This document shows, piece by piece, positions 35,804 through 45,237 of a stretch of DNA of 64,000 nucleotides; within the stretch, counting starts at the first letter, position 1; each line of letters begins with the position of its first letter. The position numbers and the translations under genes are program-made. A model generated the notes under the pieces. It ran no database searches. It was not told the DNA's origin and worked only from the letters and a program-made list of their open reading frames with translations. Origin of the DNA: Bradyrhizobium tropiciagri (GTDB taxonomy: Bacteria > Pseudomonadota > Alphaproteobacteria > Rhizobiales > Xanthobacteraceae); NCBI RefSeq assembly GCF_001189845.1, contig NZ_LFLZ01000012.1:62001-126000 (forward strand). Reading direction: 5' to 3'.

Positions 35804-35958
35804 CTCCTCGTTCACGGTAGACGAACATGACGAGCAGAATCGTTGCAGAACGATGCGGGTGATCGCGAACCCACGTAAATCAGTGCGCCCCGATGTAGGT
35901 CAGCAACCACCGGAATGCAACGAACGCAGCTACGGCCGAGACGACAAACCAGGCCGCA

Positions 35959-36732
35959 TCACGACGATCGTCGAGCCGGCGCATGGCTTCCCGCCTGCTG
36001 CGGCACGACGAACAGGCTGACGATGATCAGCACAGCGAAGGCGGCGGAAAGCGTAACGTCGTTAATGCCGAGACCGCCGTTCGCCGCCGGTTTGTCCAAC
36101 GAGTTGGCGAGCGTCGCTCCCAGCGGACGCGTCAGGATGAAGGCAGCCCAGAACAGGAAGGTATGGGACACGTCGGTCAGGTAGTACAGGGCCGCGATGA
36201 CGACGAGCGCTGCGCCTATCAACAGGGCGCTACCGTTGTAGCCTAGGCCTGTGGAGTCAGCCATCCAGTCACCGAGCGCTGTGCCGAGTGTCTGCGAGAA
36301 CATGATCGTGGTCCAGTAGAAGGCCTCGACCTTCGGTGACGTCACCGTGTTGATCGCGACCGATCCCATTGTCCGATACCAAAGCGCGAGAGTGGCGATC
36401 ACCAACGAGAAGAGCAGCAATGATCCTCCGAGATAGCCGATCCCCAAGGAACGGTCGCACAGATCGGCCATGGTCGTGCCGGCGAGCGTCGTCGCCACGA
36501 TGACGCACCAATAGAGCGATGGATAGAAACGTTCCGCCCGGATTTGCGCGACGACCGCCACGATCAAAAGCATGCCGAAGATCGCCGTGGATGCGAGATA
36601 TCCGAAGCCCTCCGTCTGCGAAAGCGCATTGCCGCCGACTTCGCCGAGCGTGGTCGCAAATATCTTGATGATCCAAAATCCAAATGTCAGCGCCGCGACT
36701 TTGCTCTCGGCGCCAGGATGCGAATTATCCAT
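35959..36732 (-). CDS. DUF347 (COG4705-like) membrane protein
   Basis: A 257-residue protein of repeated two-helix units. The repeated motif is (T)xxE(x)GxNxxS / TLGTALGDW / PLGATLANSLDKP, e.g. FATTLGEVGGNALS, AGTTMADLCDR, SQTLGTALGDWMAD and TRPLGATLANSLD. I set the start at MDNSHPGAESK (36732), where the hydrophobic protein begins; the long open frame upstream is not conserved. Family members occur in metal and stress loci but the function is unknown. Confidence 0.85.
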   Translation of the reverse strand: MDNSHPGAESKVAALTFGFWIIKIFATTLGEVGGNALSQTEGFGYLASTAIFGMLLIVAVVAQIRAERFYPSLYWCVIVATTLAGTTMADLCDRSLGIGYLGGSLLLFSLVIATLALWYRTMGSVAINTVTSPKVEAFYWTTIMFSQTLGTALGDWMADSTGLGYNGSALLIGAALVVIAALYYLTDVSHTFLFWAAFILTRPLGATLANSLDKPAANGGLGINDVTLSAAFAVLIIVSLFVVPQQAGSHAPARRSS

Positions 36733-37311
36733 GCGTTGGCTTTCTCTTCGAGTGCTGCGAGTTGCTCCAGTACAACCGCGACAATCCGGTTTCTCGAGAG
36801 CCAGACTTAGGCCTGACTTAGCCGCCGCATCACAATGATGTGTCGATTTGTGCCGATGTGCGAAGCAGATCTGTATGGCTGGCGCATAGCAGTGGGAGGA
36901 GCGGCGCCCGGACTGAAGGTGTCTTCCTGATCTCTGACGGTATCTGAAGCTCTGTGCCAGTGCGAGCCGTGTCAATCTTGATTGCGCACGCGGCGCGCGA
37001 TCCAGCCGATAGACTCCGATAGGTAGCGGAATTGAACGAGAGTTCACTTTATTCAGTGAGTTAGAAGATCGCGCGTGCACAACGTGCGCACTGGGAGATC
37101 TAGAAATATCTATCGAGCGCAAGTGTCGGCTGTCAGTGTTCGGTCGATCGCGAGGGGCTACCCGATCCGTAGTCGCGACGAAAGTGGCATCCGTAGGTCT
37201 GAGGCGCTCTCCGCTAATCCCGCCTTGCGGTGCAAGCTCTGACATTTCAGGTAATGATTGCCGTTGGCGAGCTGAGGAATCTCAGGCTGCAGAGATCACC
37301 CACCATTTCAG
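36733..37311. other. Intergenic region, right edge of the fluoride cargo
   Basis: About 579 bp between the DUF347 gene start and the DUF1236 gene end. No coding frame with family support and no clear RNA or repeat. It marks the change from fluoride-linked to unrelated genes. Confidence 0.45.
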
Positions 37312-37749
37312 TTAGGAAAGCGGCTGCGTCTCCGAGAACACATCAACGATCTTGTTTGTCATGCCGTCCACGATCAGCACCTGGTCCTTCATCTTCACGT
37401 ACGTGTAGTCACGCAGCTCAGGCATTTGCGAGAGAACCGGCGTCGGCAACGATTGGGCCTTAACTCCCTTTGGAATCTTGGCGCCAACAGCAGGGGTGAA
37501 GTCCTTTGCGGATTTGGTGGCTGCAAGCCGGAATTCCACCTCGTTGTGTTCGGTCAGCACGGCCTTGCGAATTTGCTCGCGCTGCGGGTTTGAGAGGTTG
37601 AGTTTCGGTAACGATGGATTCTGCGGCACCTTGGTGCCGTTGCTCAGTTCAACCGCGCCTTGTGCATTCTGTTGCGCCGACGAAAGTGCAGTGCAGCCGA
37701 GCATGATTGCCAGTGCGGCGACGATGGTGGAGCTCCTCATGGGCTTCAT
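37312..37749 (-). CDS. DUF1236 domain-containing secreted protein
   Basis: A 145-residue protein with a signal peptide (STIVAALAIMLGCTALSSAQQ) and a C-terminal DUF1236 module (LPTPVLSQMPELRDYTYVKM, VLIVDGMTNKIVDVF). The family is abundant in Bradyrhizobium and thought to be periplasmic or cell-surface. Function unknown. Confidence 0.85.
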   Translation of the reverse strand: MKPMRSSTIVAALAIMLGCTALSSAQQNAQGAVELSNGTKVPQNPSLPKLNLSNPQREQIRKAVLTEHNEVEFRLAATKSAKDFTPAVGAKIPKGVKAQSLPTPVLSQMPELRDYTYVKMKDQVLIVDGMTNKIVDVFSETQPLS

Positions 37750-37997
37750 CCTTCTGCGGATGCTCTGCCCTTGGAAAGTAACTGAGAGAGTTTTCCTCCG
37801 TTCCTGACGAGCCTTCCCTGCCCGAGCATTTCACCCGCGATCGGCTCAGGTTCCAAGATCGGGAACCAGCGAGCGCTCAGGTCAACATCGCGAGAGCTGT
37901 GAGGCGGTTCACACCCTGGTGTCCTGCTTGGCACTAATCAGAGCGCTGCAGGATATCGCGGCACGATATTGCTGGATTTCAAAGCGGGAGATTTCGC

Positions 37998-38210
37998 ATG
38001 AAGCTTCTGATCATTGTCTCTTTCACTGCCACCGTTGGTCTGCTTGCTGCTCTGACCGGCATCCCACACTCCGGCTGGACGACCGGGCGTACCGGTACAG
38101 CAAGCACGTCGATATTGCATGACATGCAAAGCGCCCGCAGCATGGACAATTTGCCGGCCGAGGATTTCGAAGATCGGTCATTGGTGTATCCGAGGGAAAC
38201 CAAGCGCTGA
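37998..38210 (+). CDS. Small secreted hypothetical protein
   Basis: A 70-residue protein with a signal peptide (MKLLIIVSFTATVGLLAALTGIP) followed by a polar segment with NLPAEDFEDRSLVYP. A GGGAGA ribosome site precedes the ATG. No family recognised. Confidence 0.6.
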   Translation: MKLLIIVSFTATVGLLAALTGIPHSGWTTGRTGTASTSILHDMQSARSMDNLPAEDFEDRSLVYPRETKR

Positions 38211-38233
38211 TTGGAAGCGGCGCACGGCAAGCT

Positions 38234-38473
38234 TTATAGGCCCCAAAAGGCAGCCGGGACGAACTGATCGCCCGCCACCAGACCAAGCGATTGCAGTTCG
38301 CCGCGATGAGTGTCTATTTCAAGAATGGCGAGGAGAATCGCCAGCACGATCGCGGTAAAGATGAGCTCCGGCGATGCTTTGGCGGGCACACCCTCACGGT
38401 GTGGCGAGATCGCATTGCGAAGCAATCGCCACAGAGAGATGAGATGCAGATACGCTTTTTGTCGTATTTGCAT
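38234..38473 (-). CDS. Small membrane hypothetical protein
   Basis: A 79-residue protein with one strong hydrophobic segment (PELIFTAIVLAILLAILEI) after a basic N-terminus (LISLWRLLRNAISPHREG). AAGGA lies about 11 bp before the ATG. Typical of small single-pass proteins in Bradyrhizobium; not assigned to a family. Confidence 0.5.
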   Translation of the reverse strand: MQIRQKAYLHLISLWRLLRNAISPHREGVPAKASPELIFTAIVLAILLAILEIDTHRGELQSLGLVAGDQFVPAAFWGL

Positions 38474-38628
38474 GACGTCATCCTTGACGTGTCACCGCCG
38501 AGCATAGGATCAGGCTATATCCGGTTCAAGCGAGAACGGCCGTTGCGGCATTGAGTAGCAGGTGCATTTGCCTCCTGCGATGCAGCATTGAACCGGGCAA
38601 CTGCTGCCAACGTCGACGCGAGTAGCGA

Positions 38629-39924
38629 GTGCGAATGGCCCATGGAGCCGCCACCAGTCTAAGCATGACCGCCGCTCTGCTGGCGCTTCTTGTTGTGTCG
38701 GCGCAAGCGCAATTCGCTGGTCACGGCGGGCCGGTACGGGCAATTGCGATCTCCGGCGATGGCAACAGCCTGCTGTCGGGTAGCTTCGACACCGCCGCAA
38801 TCCGATGGTCGCTGAAGACAGAAGCTGCCGAGCAGGTCCTGCGCTTCCACTCGGATGCGGTGAACGCGGTTGCCTTTCTGAAGGATGGGCGAATGGTGAC
38901 CGCCGGAGCGGATGCGAAGGTCGCGATCTGGACGCCCGGCAGGCAGCAGCCGGACCAGGTTTTCGAGGGCCATACCGCACCGGTCGTTTCACTCGCCGTC
39001 TCGCCGGACGGCGCAAGGCTGGCTTCCGCCTCCTGGGACCACACGGTTCGCGTCTGGTCGCTGGGCGATGGCGCGCAGCAGGTTCTGGACGGGCATTCGC
39101 AGCAGGTCAATGGCGTCGCATTCACACCCGATGGAAGATCTCTGGTGAGCGTCGGATACGATCGTGAGCTGAGGATCTGGCCATTGGCGGGCGGCACTCC
39201 AAACGTCATTGCGCTGGGATCACCCCTTAACGCCGTGGCAGTCACGCCTGACGGCGAGATCGTCGCGGGTGGTGCCGATGGGAAGCTGCGCTTTCTGACG
39301 ATGGAGGGCCACGAGAGCGGCGAAGTGCAAGCTGGGCAGAGGCCTGTTGTCGCGCTGGCAATCTCTCCGGACGGCACGTCGGTGGCGGCTGCGGGAATTG
39401 GCGGTAGCGTTGCCTTGATTGATCGCAAAGCGCGGACCATCGCGCAAACGCTGGCCGATCCCGGTTCGCCCGTATGGTCGGTCGCGTTCTTGCCGGACAG
39501 CGCGACATTGCTGACCGGCGGCGCAGACGGCAAGGTCCGGCGTTGGAACGCGCGGACCGGCGCTGCCGTCGGCCCGTCGCAAGCCGCGCCGAGCGATCCG
39601 CTTGCCGCCTATGCCGGAGATCACGGCGCCGAGGTGTTTAGGGCGTGCGTTGCCTGTCACACTCTGTCGGAGAAGGACGCGCAACGGGCTGGCCCCACGC
39701 TTGCGGGCCTGTATGGGCGCAGGATTGCGTCGTTGCCAGGCTATCGCTTCTCGGACCCTCTCAAGAGCATGAACATCGTATGGACGCCCGAGACGGTGTC
39801 GAAACTGTTCGAACTCGGTCCGAACACCTATACGCCCGGCACAAAGATGCCGGAGCAGCGGATCGGATCTGCGGAGGATCGCAAGGCGCTAACCGACTTT
39901 CTCGGGCGCGCGACATCGAAATGA
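38629..39924 (+). CDS. WD40-repeat beta-propeller fused to a cytochrome c domain
   Basis: A 431-residue periplasmic protein. A signal peptide ends near VVSAQAQF. Seven WD40 repeats follow, to about residue 310 (for example GHTAPVVSLAVSPDGARLASASWDHTVRVWS). The C-terminal class I cytochrome c has the heme motif CVACH at about 341-345 and the distal Met in PGTKMPEQRI. The propeller may dock the heme domain to a partner enzyme. GTG at 38629 or ATG at 38635 are possible starts. The domain order WD40 then cytochrome c recurs in alphaproteobacteria; partner unknown. Confidence 0.88.
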   Translation: MRMAHGAATSLSMTAALLALLVVSAQAQFAGHGGPVRAIAISGDGNSLLSGSFDTAAIRWSLKTEAAEQVLRFHSDAVNAVAFLKDGRMVTAGADAKVAIWTPGRQQPDQVFEGHTAPVVSLAVSPDGARLASASWDHTVRVWSLGDGAQQVLDGHSQQVNGVAFTPDGRSLVSVGYDRELRIWPLAGGTPNVIALGSPLNAVAVTPDGEIVAGGADGKLRFLTMEGHESGEVQAGQRPVVALAISPDGTSVAAAGIGGSVALIDRKARTIAQTLADPGSPVWSVAFLPDSATLLTGGADGKVRRWNARTGAAVGPSQAAPSDPLAAYAGDHGAEVFRACVACHTLSEKDAQRAGPTLAGLYGRRIASLPGYRFSDPLKSMNIVWTPETVSKLFELGPNTYTPGTKMPEQRIGSAEDRKALTDFLGRATSK

Positions 39925-39941
39925 CGCATCTTGGTGAAGGT

Positions 39942-40244
39942 CTAATACCCGGGCCATTGCTCGACCGGAAGATCCGTTAAATTCGGACGGTTCTTGAGCA
40001 TGGCGGAGACGTCCATGTTGGGATGGTCCTTCATTGCCTCCGTGACGCAATTGTTGACGTATTTCCGGCGTGAGAGCCACTTGATCTTCTTGCCCTTCGC
40101 TTCCGCCTTGCAGGCCACGATCGCCCGCTTGAGGACGGTCTTGTCGGCCTTTGATACGGCAGCCTCGGCCGGCACAGCCTGCATTGCAATGGTACCAACA
40201 AACAACGCGGTCACGAAGAATCTTGCGTTCGTGCAACGAAACAT
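39942..40244 (-). CDS. Small secreted hypothetical protein
   Basis: A 100-residue protein with a signal peptide (FFVTALFVGTIAMQAVPAEA) and a mature domain with two Cys (VACKAEAKGKKIKWLSRR and NCVTEAMKDHPNMD) that could form a disulfide. It lies convergent with the WD40-cytochrome gene. Resembles other Cys-paired secreted proteins of Bradyrhizobium; function unknown. Confidence 0.65.
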   Translation of the reverse strand: MFRCTNARFFVTALFVGTIAMQAVPAEAAVSKADKTVLKRAIVACKAEAKGKKIKWLSRRKYVNNCVTEAMKDHPNMDVSAMLKNRPNLTDLPVEQWPGY

Positions 40245-40296
40245 AACGCGCTCCCCGTTTGTTACTTATCGATTGATTACCGTTCGTAGTCTCCGG

Positions 40297-42315
40297 CTAA
40301 TCCTTGTTTTCTCGCTGGCGTAAATAATCATCCGTCGTCCGGGGCGGAGCGCGTTCCGGAATGTCGTTGAACGGATCGAACTGCTGCTCGCTCATGACGA
40401 CGACGCGGCAGTCGGCGCACATCCTGACCACGTCCAGCCGCTTGTCGCCCGCGGGATACATCCAGTGCCGGCCCTCGAGCTTCGCCGCGATCTTCTCGAT
40501 CGTGCTCTTCACGCCGAAGGGCGTGCCGCAGCGGATGCAAAGCGCTGGCTCTTCTTCCCTGATGATGCGGGCTGGAGCGGTGGCGGCGCGGAAGTCGATC
40601 TGCGGCTTCAAGGTGATGACCTTTTCCGGGCAGGTGCTCTGGCACAATCCGCACTGCACGCAGGCATCTTCGACGAATTTGAGCACGGGACGCTCGGGAT
40701 CGTCGCGGAGGGCGCCGGTGGGGCAGGCCGAAACGCAGGCCAGGCACAGGGTGCAGCCATCCACATTGACACTGATCGCTCCGAGAGGCGCGCCTTCCGG
40801 CAAAGCAATCACGTCAGTCGGCGCGGGCGCAACGCGGTGCAACTCGCGAAGAGCGAAACGAAGCAGGTCGCGCCGCTTGCCTACCGTCTTGAAGGTTGCG
40901 GGAGTCTCTGCGGCCGGCGCGGGCTCGATGGCCCGCAGCACGTCTCCCAGCACATCCGGATCATCCGTTTCGATCGTTGAGACACGTTGGCCGGAAAATC
41001 CAAGCCCGGCAACAATCGCATCAGCCATCGCTATGGTTCGGCGAAGACCGGCGAAGTCGTGACGCGGTTTGGCCCGTAGCAGGAAACGGATTGCCGCCGT
41101 GCCATAGGCAAAGGAGGCTGCAATCGCTTCGAGGCCGACTTGCGTCACCTCGTTGACGGTGAACGGCAGCACGTTGGCAGGAAGCCCGTCGCCGTGGCGG
41201 GCGAGAGCATCAATCAGTGCAGTGCCTTGTTGGCCATCGTGAAACAGGATAACCGCATTCGAGCCGCCGGCTTCACGATAGGCCAGCAGCGTCGCGCGCA
41301 ATTTGTGAAGCAGGGCGTCGGCCGGTGGCAAGGCGTAGGTCGCTGCGCCCGTCGGACAGGCCGCGGCGCACTGCCCGCAACCGGCGCAGACCTCCGCATT
41401 GATCCTGACATGATCGCCATCCGGGGTAATCGCCCCGGTCGGGCAGAGATCGAGGCATCGATGGCAACCCGCCAATTTCGAGCGCGAATGGACGCAAATC
41501 TCGGGGGTGAAACTGACGTATTTGGGTTTGTCGAAGCTGCCGACGAGGTCGCGCGCCCTCAGCACGGCACGCAGCATCGCAGCCGGATCTCGCGGGTCGG
41601 CGCGGAGATAGCCGTCGCGCAGCTCATGGGCGGAGAAAAGCGACGTTCCGCCGGAGAGATCAAGGACGATGTCGCAGCGCGATGTCAGGTCGTTGCGCGG
41701 AGCTTCGAAGACGAGCGCGTTGCGCGAGGAGGGGCGCGGGGCCGCATAGTCGTCGACCGTCAGCTCGAACGCTCCCAGATAGCCGCTGGCGCTGCGGATA
41801 GTTCCCTTGACGATAGGGAACAACGTCGTTGACGGCGGCATGATTTGCGCTCGCCCTGTGATCATGACCGTCACGTCGAGATGCTCGGCAAGCAGTCGGC
41901 CAGCTTCAATCGCCACTTCGTCGCGGCCGTAGATCAGGACCACCCCTCCGCTCGACAGGGTGACAAACGGAAAATCCGGCATAGCCTCCGACGCCGCTGC
42001 AAGCAGAGCTGCCATTTTTGGGCCCGCCTTCGCTCCCTCGGCCGACCAGCCGGCCGTCTCCCGAAGGTTGACGAATTCCATCGTCCCGGCACGCTCCTTC
42101 GCTTCCTCGCCAAACAGCGCCGCCTCCTGGGTGCAGCCGACGATGAGTGGTCCATCCGCCTTCGCCGCGTTGCGAAAATGATCGAGCTCAGCACGGCAGA
42201 GCTGCCGGAATCCGGCGATTTTGCTTTTGCGGCATCCACGCCTGATCGCGCCCGTGTCGAGGCGCATCGTGTCCTCGCACGAGCAGATCAGGATCGCTTT
42301 TGGCGGTTCGGACAT
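40297..42315 (-). CDS. Multi-cluster 4Fe-4S protein of the formate dehydrogenase locus
   Basis: A 672-residue cytosolic iron-sulfur protein. Four CxxCxxCxxxC(P) sets are visible: CHRCLDLCPTG, CAGCGQCAAACPTG, CTLCLACVSACPTG and CVQCGLCQSTCPEK. A further site is CIRCGTPF … CADCR near the C-terminus. It is divergent from the five accessory genes of the locus. Homologues occur next to formate dehydrogenase operons in Rhizobiales and are thought to serve electron transfer or enzyme maturation; the precise role is unproven. Confidence 0.9.
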   Translation of the reverse strand: MSEPPKAILICSCEDTMRLDTGAIRRGCRKSKIAGFRQLCRAELDHFRNAAKADGPLIVGCTQEAALFGEEAKERAGTMEFVNLRETAGWSAEGAKAGPKMAALLAAASEAMPDFPFVTLSSGGVVLIYGRDEVAIEAGRLLAEHLDVTVMITGRAQIMPPSTTLFPIVKGTIRSASGYLGAFELTVDDYAAPRPSSRNALVFEAPRNDLTSRCDIVLDLSGGTSLFSAHELRDGYLRADPRDPAAMLRAVLRARDLVGSFDKPKYVSFTPEICVHSRSKLAGCHRCLDLCPTGAITPDGDHVRINAEVCAGCGQCAAACPTGAATYALPPADALLHKLRATLLAYREAGGSNAVILFHDGQQGTALIDALARHGDGLPANVLPFTVNEVTQVGLEAIAASFAYGTAAIRFLLRAKPRHDFAGLRRTIAMADAIVAGLGFSGQRVSTIETDDPDVLGDVLRAIEPAPAAETPATFKTVGKRRDLLRFALRELHRVAPAPTDVIALPEGAPLGAISVNVDGCTLCLACVSACPTGALRDDPERPVLKFVEDACVQCGLCQSTCPEKVITLKPQIDFRAATAPARIIREEEPALCIRCGTPFGVKSTIEKIAAKLEGRHWMYPAGDKRLDVVRMCADCRVVVMSEQQFDPFNDIPERAPPRTTDDYLRQRENKD

Positions 42316-42429
42316 GCGCAGCCGCTTACCTCACCGAGAGGCAGGGAACGATCGCGAGCAGACTCGCGTCAATCCTTCTGCTCGATTAAGTTATTCTCAC
42401 GAGAACGGAAAAGGAAGCTGGAGGTCCGA

Positions 42430-43185
42430 CTGACACCGACAGCCCCCCTGCGCTCTGCGGTTTCAGAGCCCATCGATCTGCCGCCGCCATTCACGCTGGT
42501 GAGGCTGCGCGAAGGTCGTGACGCCTTTGCCCACGCAACCGATATCGCCACAGCGAGTGGGGCAGGTACGCTGACCTATGTCGGACGGTTCGATCTTGCC
42601 GAGTTCGCCGTTGTGCTCGAACCGAGCGAGCCCCTGCGCACCGCGCGCCGCGCCTTCTACGCGGGAATGGTGGCGCTGACCGATGCCTTGCGCGCCTTTG
42701 CACCGCCGAAGAAGGAGGTCGCAATCGACTGGCCCGATGCAATCCGAGTCGATGGAGGCCTCGTCGGTGGCGGGCGGCTTGGCTGGCCGCGATCGGCGAA
42801 GGAGGGCGAGCCGCCGCGCTGGCTGGTGTTCGGCGCCATGATCCGGACGGTTGCGATGAACGACACAGAAGCTGGTGTCTATCCGCTCGCTTCCGCATTG
42901 GATCAGGAGGGATTTGGTGAGGCCAGCGCGGTTCAGGTCACGGAAAGCTTTGCGCGGCACCTGATGCGCGTTCTCGATTGCTGGCAAGCGGAAGGGTTCG
43001 ACGGCATTGCACGCGAATTCCTCAGCCGGCTGTCCCCTGAACCGGGAATCTCGCGTTCGCTCGCCGACAACGGCGATCTTGTCACGCGCCGGATCGGAAC
43101 GAAAACGATCGGTCGGCAGGACCTGAGAAAAAGCTTGCTGTCGCCGTCATGGTTCGATCCCGACCTCGGAGGACCGCGCCGGTGA
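42430..43185 (+). CDS. Biotin/lipoate A/B protein-ligase family protein of the fdh locus
   Basis: About 251 residues resembling the BPL/LplA-like (DUF4444-type) proteins found in fdh loci (LPPPFTLVRLREGRDAFAHA, DIATASGAGTLTYVGRFDLAEFAVVLEP, KEVAIDWPDAIRVDGGLVGGG). No ATG, GTG or TTG gives a sensible start. A CTG at 42430 sits 6 bp after GGAGG, so it is proposed as the start. Its stop overlaps the next gene (GTGA). A ligase activity is not demonstrated for this group. Confidence 0.8.
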   Translation: MTPTAPLRSAVSEPIDLPPPFTLVRLREGRDAFAHATDIATASGAGTLTYVGRFDLAEFAVVLEPSEPLRTARRAFYAGMVALTDALRAFAPPKKEVAIDWPDAIRVDGGLVGGGRLGWPRSAKEGEPPRWLVFGAMIRTVAMNDTEAGVYPLASALDQEGFGEASAVQVTESFARHLMRVLDCWQAEGFDGIAREFLSRLSPEPGISRSLADNGDLVTRRIGTKTIGRQDLRKSLLSPSWFDPDLGGPRR

Positions 43186-43721
43186 AACTCTTGCGCACCA
43201 TCGCGCTCGATCCGTCCGACACGTTCGTGTTCGACGTGGCGGCGGAGCCGGGAGATTGGGCGGTTTCGGGCGCATTTCGCTTTTGCGATCAGGATCCGGC
43301 GAAGCTGTCCGGCAAGGACCGCTCGGCGTTTCGCAGCGGCTTTCTCGGCGTGCAATCCTGGGGCTGGTCGACGCTGGCGCAAATCGTCCCTGCGACGGAG
43401 GACGAGCGCCGCGCCTTGGTGGAGCTCCTTGCGAAACAGCTGGTGCAACGATTTGGCGCGCCGGATCTCGCAACCGCGCACCTGGCCGCGGAGGAAGAGG
43501 TTGCCTTTGTGCAGTCACTTTGCACCCATCCCGTCAGCACGCTGATCGCGGTTCACCGCTCGGCAGGCGATGGCGAGGTCCGCGAGTCGTTCCGCAGGTT
43601 GCGACTGCGGGAGGGGCAGCGTCACGGCAATGCGTTCTCGTTCATGGAGGTCGAGGATGACATCGAGCCCGACAAAGATCTCGATCTTGCGAAGATCAGC
43701 GCGGAGCCGTCACAGCGATGA
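43182..43721 (+). CDS. DUF6505-type protein of the fdh locus
   Basis: A 179-residue protein (VKLLRTIALDPSDTFVFD…). The GTG start at 43182 overlaps the upstream stop, and the stop overlaps the next ATG. Acidic C-terminus (EVEDDIEPDKDLDLAK). I recognise it as a conserved accessory of Rhizobiales formate dehydrogenase clusters; the DUF number is from memory. Function unknown. Confidence 0.8.
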   Translation: MKLLRTIALDPSDTFVFDVAAEPGDWAVSGAFRFCDQDPAKLSGKDRSAFRSGFLGVQSWGWSTLAQIVPATEDERRALVELLAKQLVQRFGAPDLATAHLAAEEEVAFVQSLCTHPVSTLIAVHRSAGDGEVRESFRRLRLREGQRHGNAFSFMEVEDDIEPDKDLDLAKISAEPSQR

Positions 43722-44725
43722 GGGATTTCTGGATCGCTTGCGGCCATCATTTGCTCGATCGAAATGCGGGCGGCTGGCTCGTGGTGACTGACCAGTTCCT
43801 GAAGGCCTATTTCGTCCGCCCCGAATTGGTGCCGCCGGACGATGCCTGTGAGACCGAACGCAGGCTGCACCGGGAGCTGCTCGCTGACACGCGCCGGGCG
43901 GTTGCGGCGGAAGAGGTCGCCGCGATCGTCGATGCGGATGCGCGGGAGAATTGGCAGTTTGTGCTGGCGTTCCGCGACCTCTTGCTGCGCGAACCCACGC
44001 TGGAAGCGGCTTACCTTGCGCTGGTTCGTTCAGGATCGATTAACCTGCCGCCACTGTTCCTGAACCAGCTCGTGCACGTCATCCTGCGCAACGCACTCGA
44101 TGGCTGCGAGGACCCGTTCGTGCTGCGCGCGGCCGAGTTGTTCTTCCGGCCTCAGCGCATTGTGCCGCACGAGCAGTCATTGCTGTTGGGGGACGAGGAA
44201 GTCGTTGGCGGAACAAACCCGACGCCGGCGTTGTCGCTGATCTCCATGCTGGGGGGCACGACCGGAGCTGAGGTCGACGTCCTGAGCGATGGGAATGCCG
44301 ACAGCTACTGGCATCGCAGCGATCAGTTCGATCTTGCGCTCGATCTGACCAGCGGAACGCGGGGGCCGGCTGCGCTCGCGGACGTCATGAAGCTCTGGGT
44401 TTCCCATCTGCTTGGAGTTGATGTCGCAATCGAGCCGCTGTCCGCGCTGCGCGATGCGAAGCTCGCCTGGTATGTTGGGCTCGATGAGGAAGCCACCGGG
44501 ATTGGCGACCGGCTGTGGCATGGCGAGACGCTCGACGATGGAACGATGACGCGCGTGCTGGCATTGTTCCGGGTGACCTTTGCCGACGCACATCTGGTCG
44601 TCGACGCGATCGGGCGCGAGGGCATCTATCTGATCCTGGCAATGAGCCCCGATCGGCTTGTGCGGATGAAGCCGCAGAATCTGTTGACGGGCCTGCCGAT
44701 CAAACACCTGGAGGCTGCGACATGA
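43718..44725 (+). CDS. DUF6352-type protein of the fdh locus
   Basis: A 335-residue protein (MRDFWIACGHHLLDRNAGGWLVVTDQFLKAYF…). It is soluble, with no signal peptide, and coupled to both neighbours by ATGA-type overlaps. It is part of the same accessory block ahead of the dehydrogenase genes. No catalytic motif recognised; the family number is from memory. Confidence 0.82.
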   Translation: MRDFWIACGHHLLDRNAGGWLVVTDQFLKAYFVRPELVPPDDACETERRLHRELLADTRRAVAAEEVAAIVDADARENWQFVLAFRDLLLREPTLEAAYLALVRSGSINLPPLFLNQLVHVILRNALDGCEDPFVLRAAELFFRPQRIVPHEQSLLLGDEEVVGGTNPTPALSLISMLGGTTGAEVDVLSDGNADSYWHRSDQFDLALDLTSGTRGPAALADVMKLWVSHLLGVDVAIEPLSALRDAKLAWYVGLDEEATGIGDRLWHGETLDDGTMTRVLALFRVTFADAHLVVDAIGREGIYLILAMSPDRLVRMKPQNLLTGLPIKHLEAAT

Positions 44726-45237
44726 ACTCAGCCGCGCAGCCGTTGTTGCGAATGCCGCTCGGCGTCCTGGTCGAGCGGGCAAGGGCGGAGTCCCCGTGGA
44801 TCGATTTTGTCTGGCGTGGCACCGGCGTGTTGCCGGATGAGCCTGACATGGCGCCGTGGACCGTCCTGCGGGAGCAGGAGGGAACGACGCTCTACTATGC
44901 CGGCAGCGCGATGGTCGATCTCTATCGTTCGGAAACAGCGCGCTACCGCGACAATCTCGCCAGCGGCGATCCCTGCGTCTGGATCGTATTGACGCCTGCC
45001 GAGGGCACCTGGCCCTATAGTGTTTCGGCCGTCACCGCGGATCCGGCGGAAGGGGAGGCATTCACCGAAGCGGGAGCCAATCTGGTCGAGGCGGTGCCGA
45101 TGCCTGAAGTGCTGCGGGAAGCGATTGAAAAGTTCATCGCCGAGCACCACGTCGAGACGGAGTTCGTCAAGCGCGAGCGGCGTCGCGCTGATCCGGAGGT
45201 GCTGGCGCGGCGTCACCACGAAGGTGGGCATGAATGA
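44722..45237 (+). CDS. DUF3305 domain-containing protein
   Basis: A 171-residue protein (LGVLVERARAESPWIDFVWRG, LYRSETARYRDNLASGDPCVWIVL, EFVKRERRRADPE). The ATG at 44722 overlaps the previous stop. DUF3305 and DUF3306 are near-constant partners in formate dehydrogenase loci of Proteobacteria; function unproven. Confidence 0.88.
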   Translation: MNSAAQPLLRMPLGVLVERARAESPWIDFVWRGTGVLPDEPDMAPWTVLREQEGTTLYYAGSAMVDLYRSETARYRDNLASGDPCVWIVLTPAEGTWPYSVSAVTADPAEGEAFTEAGANLVEAVPMPEVLREAIEKFIAEHHVETEFVKRERRRADPEVLARRHHEGGHE

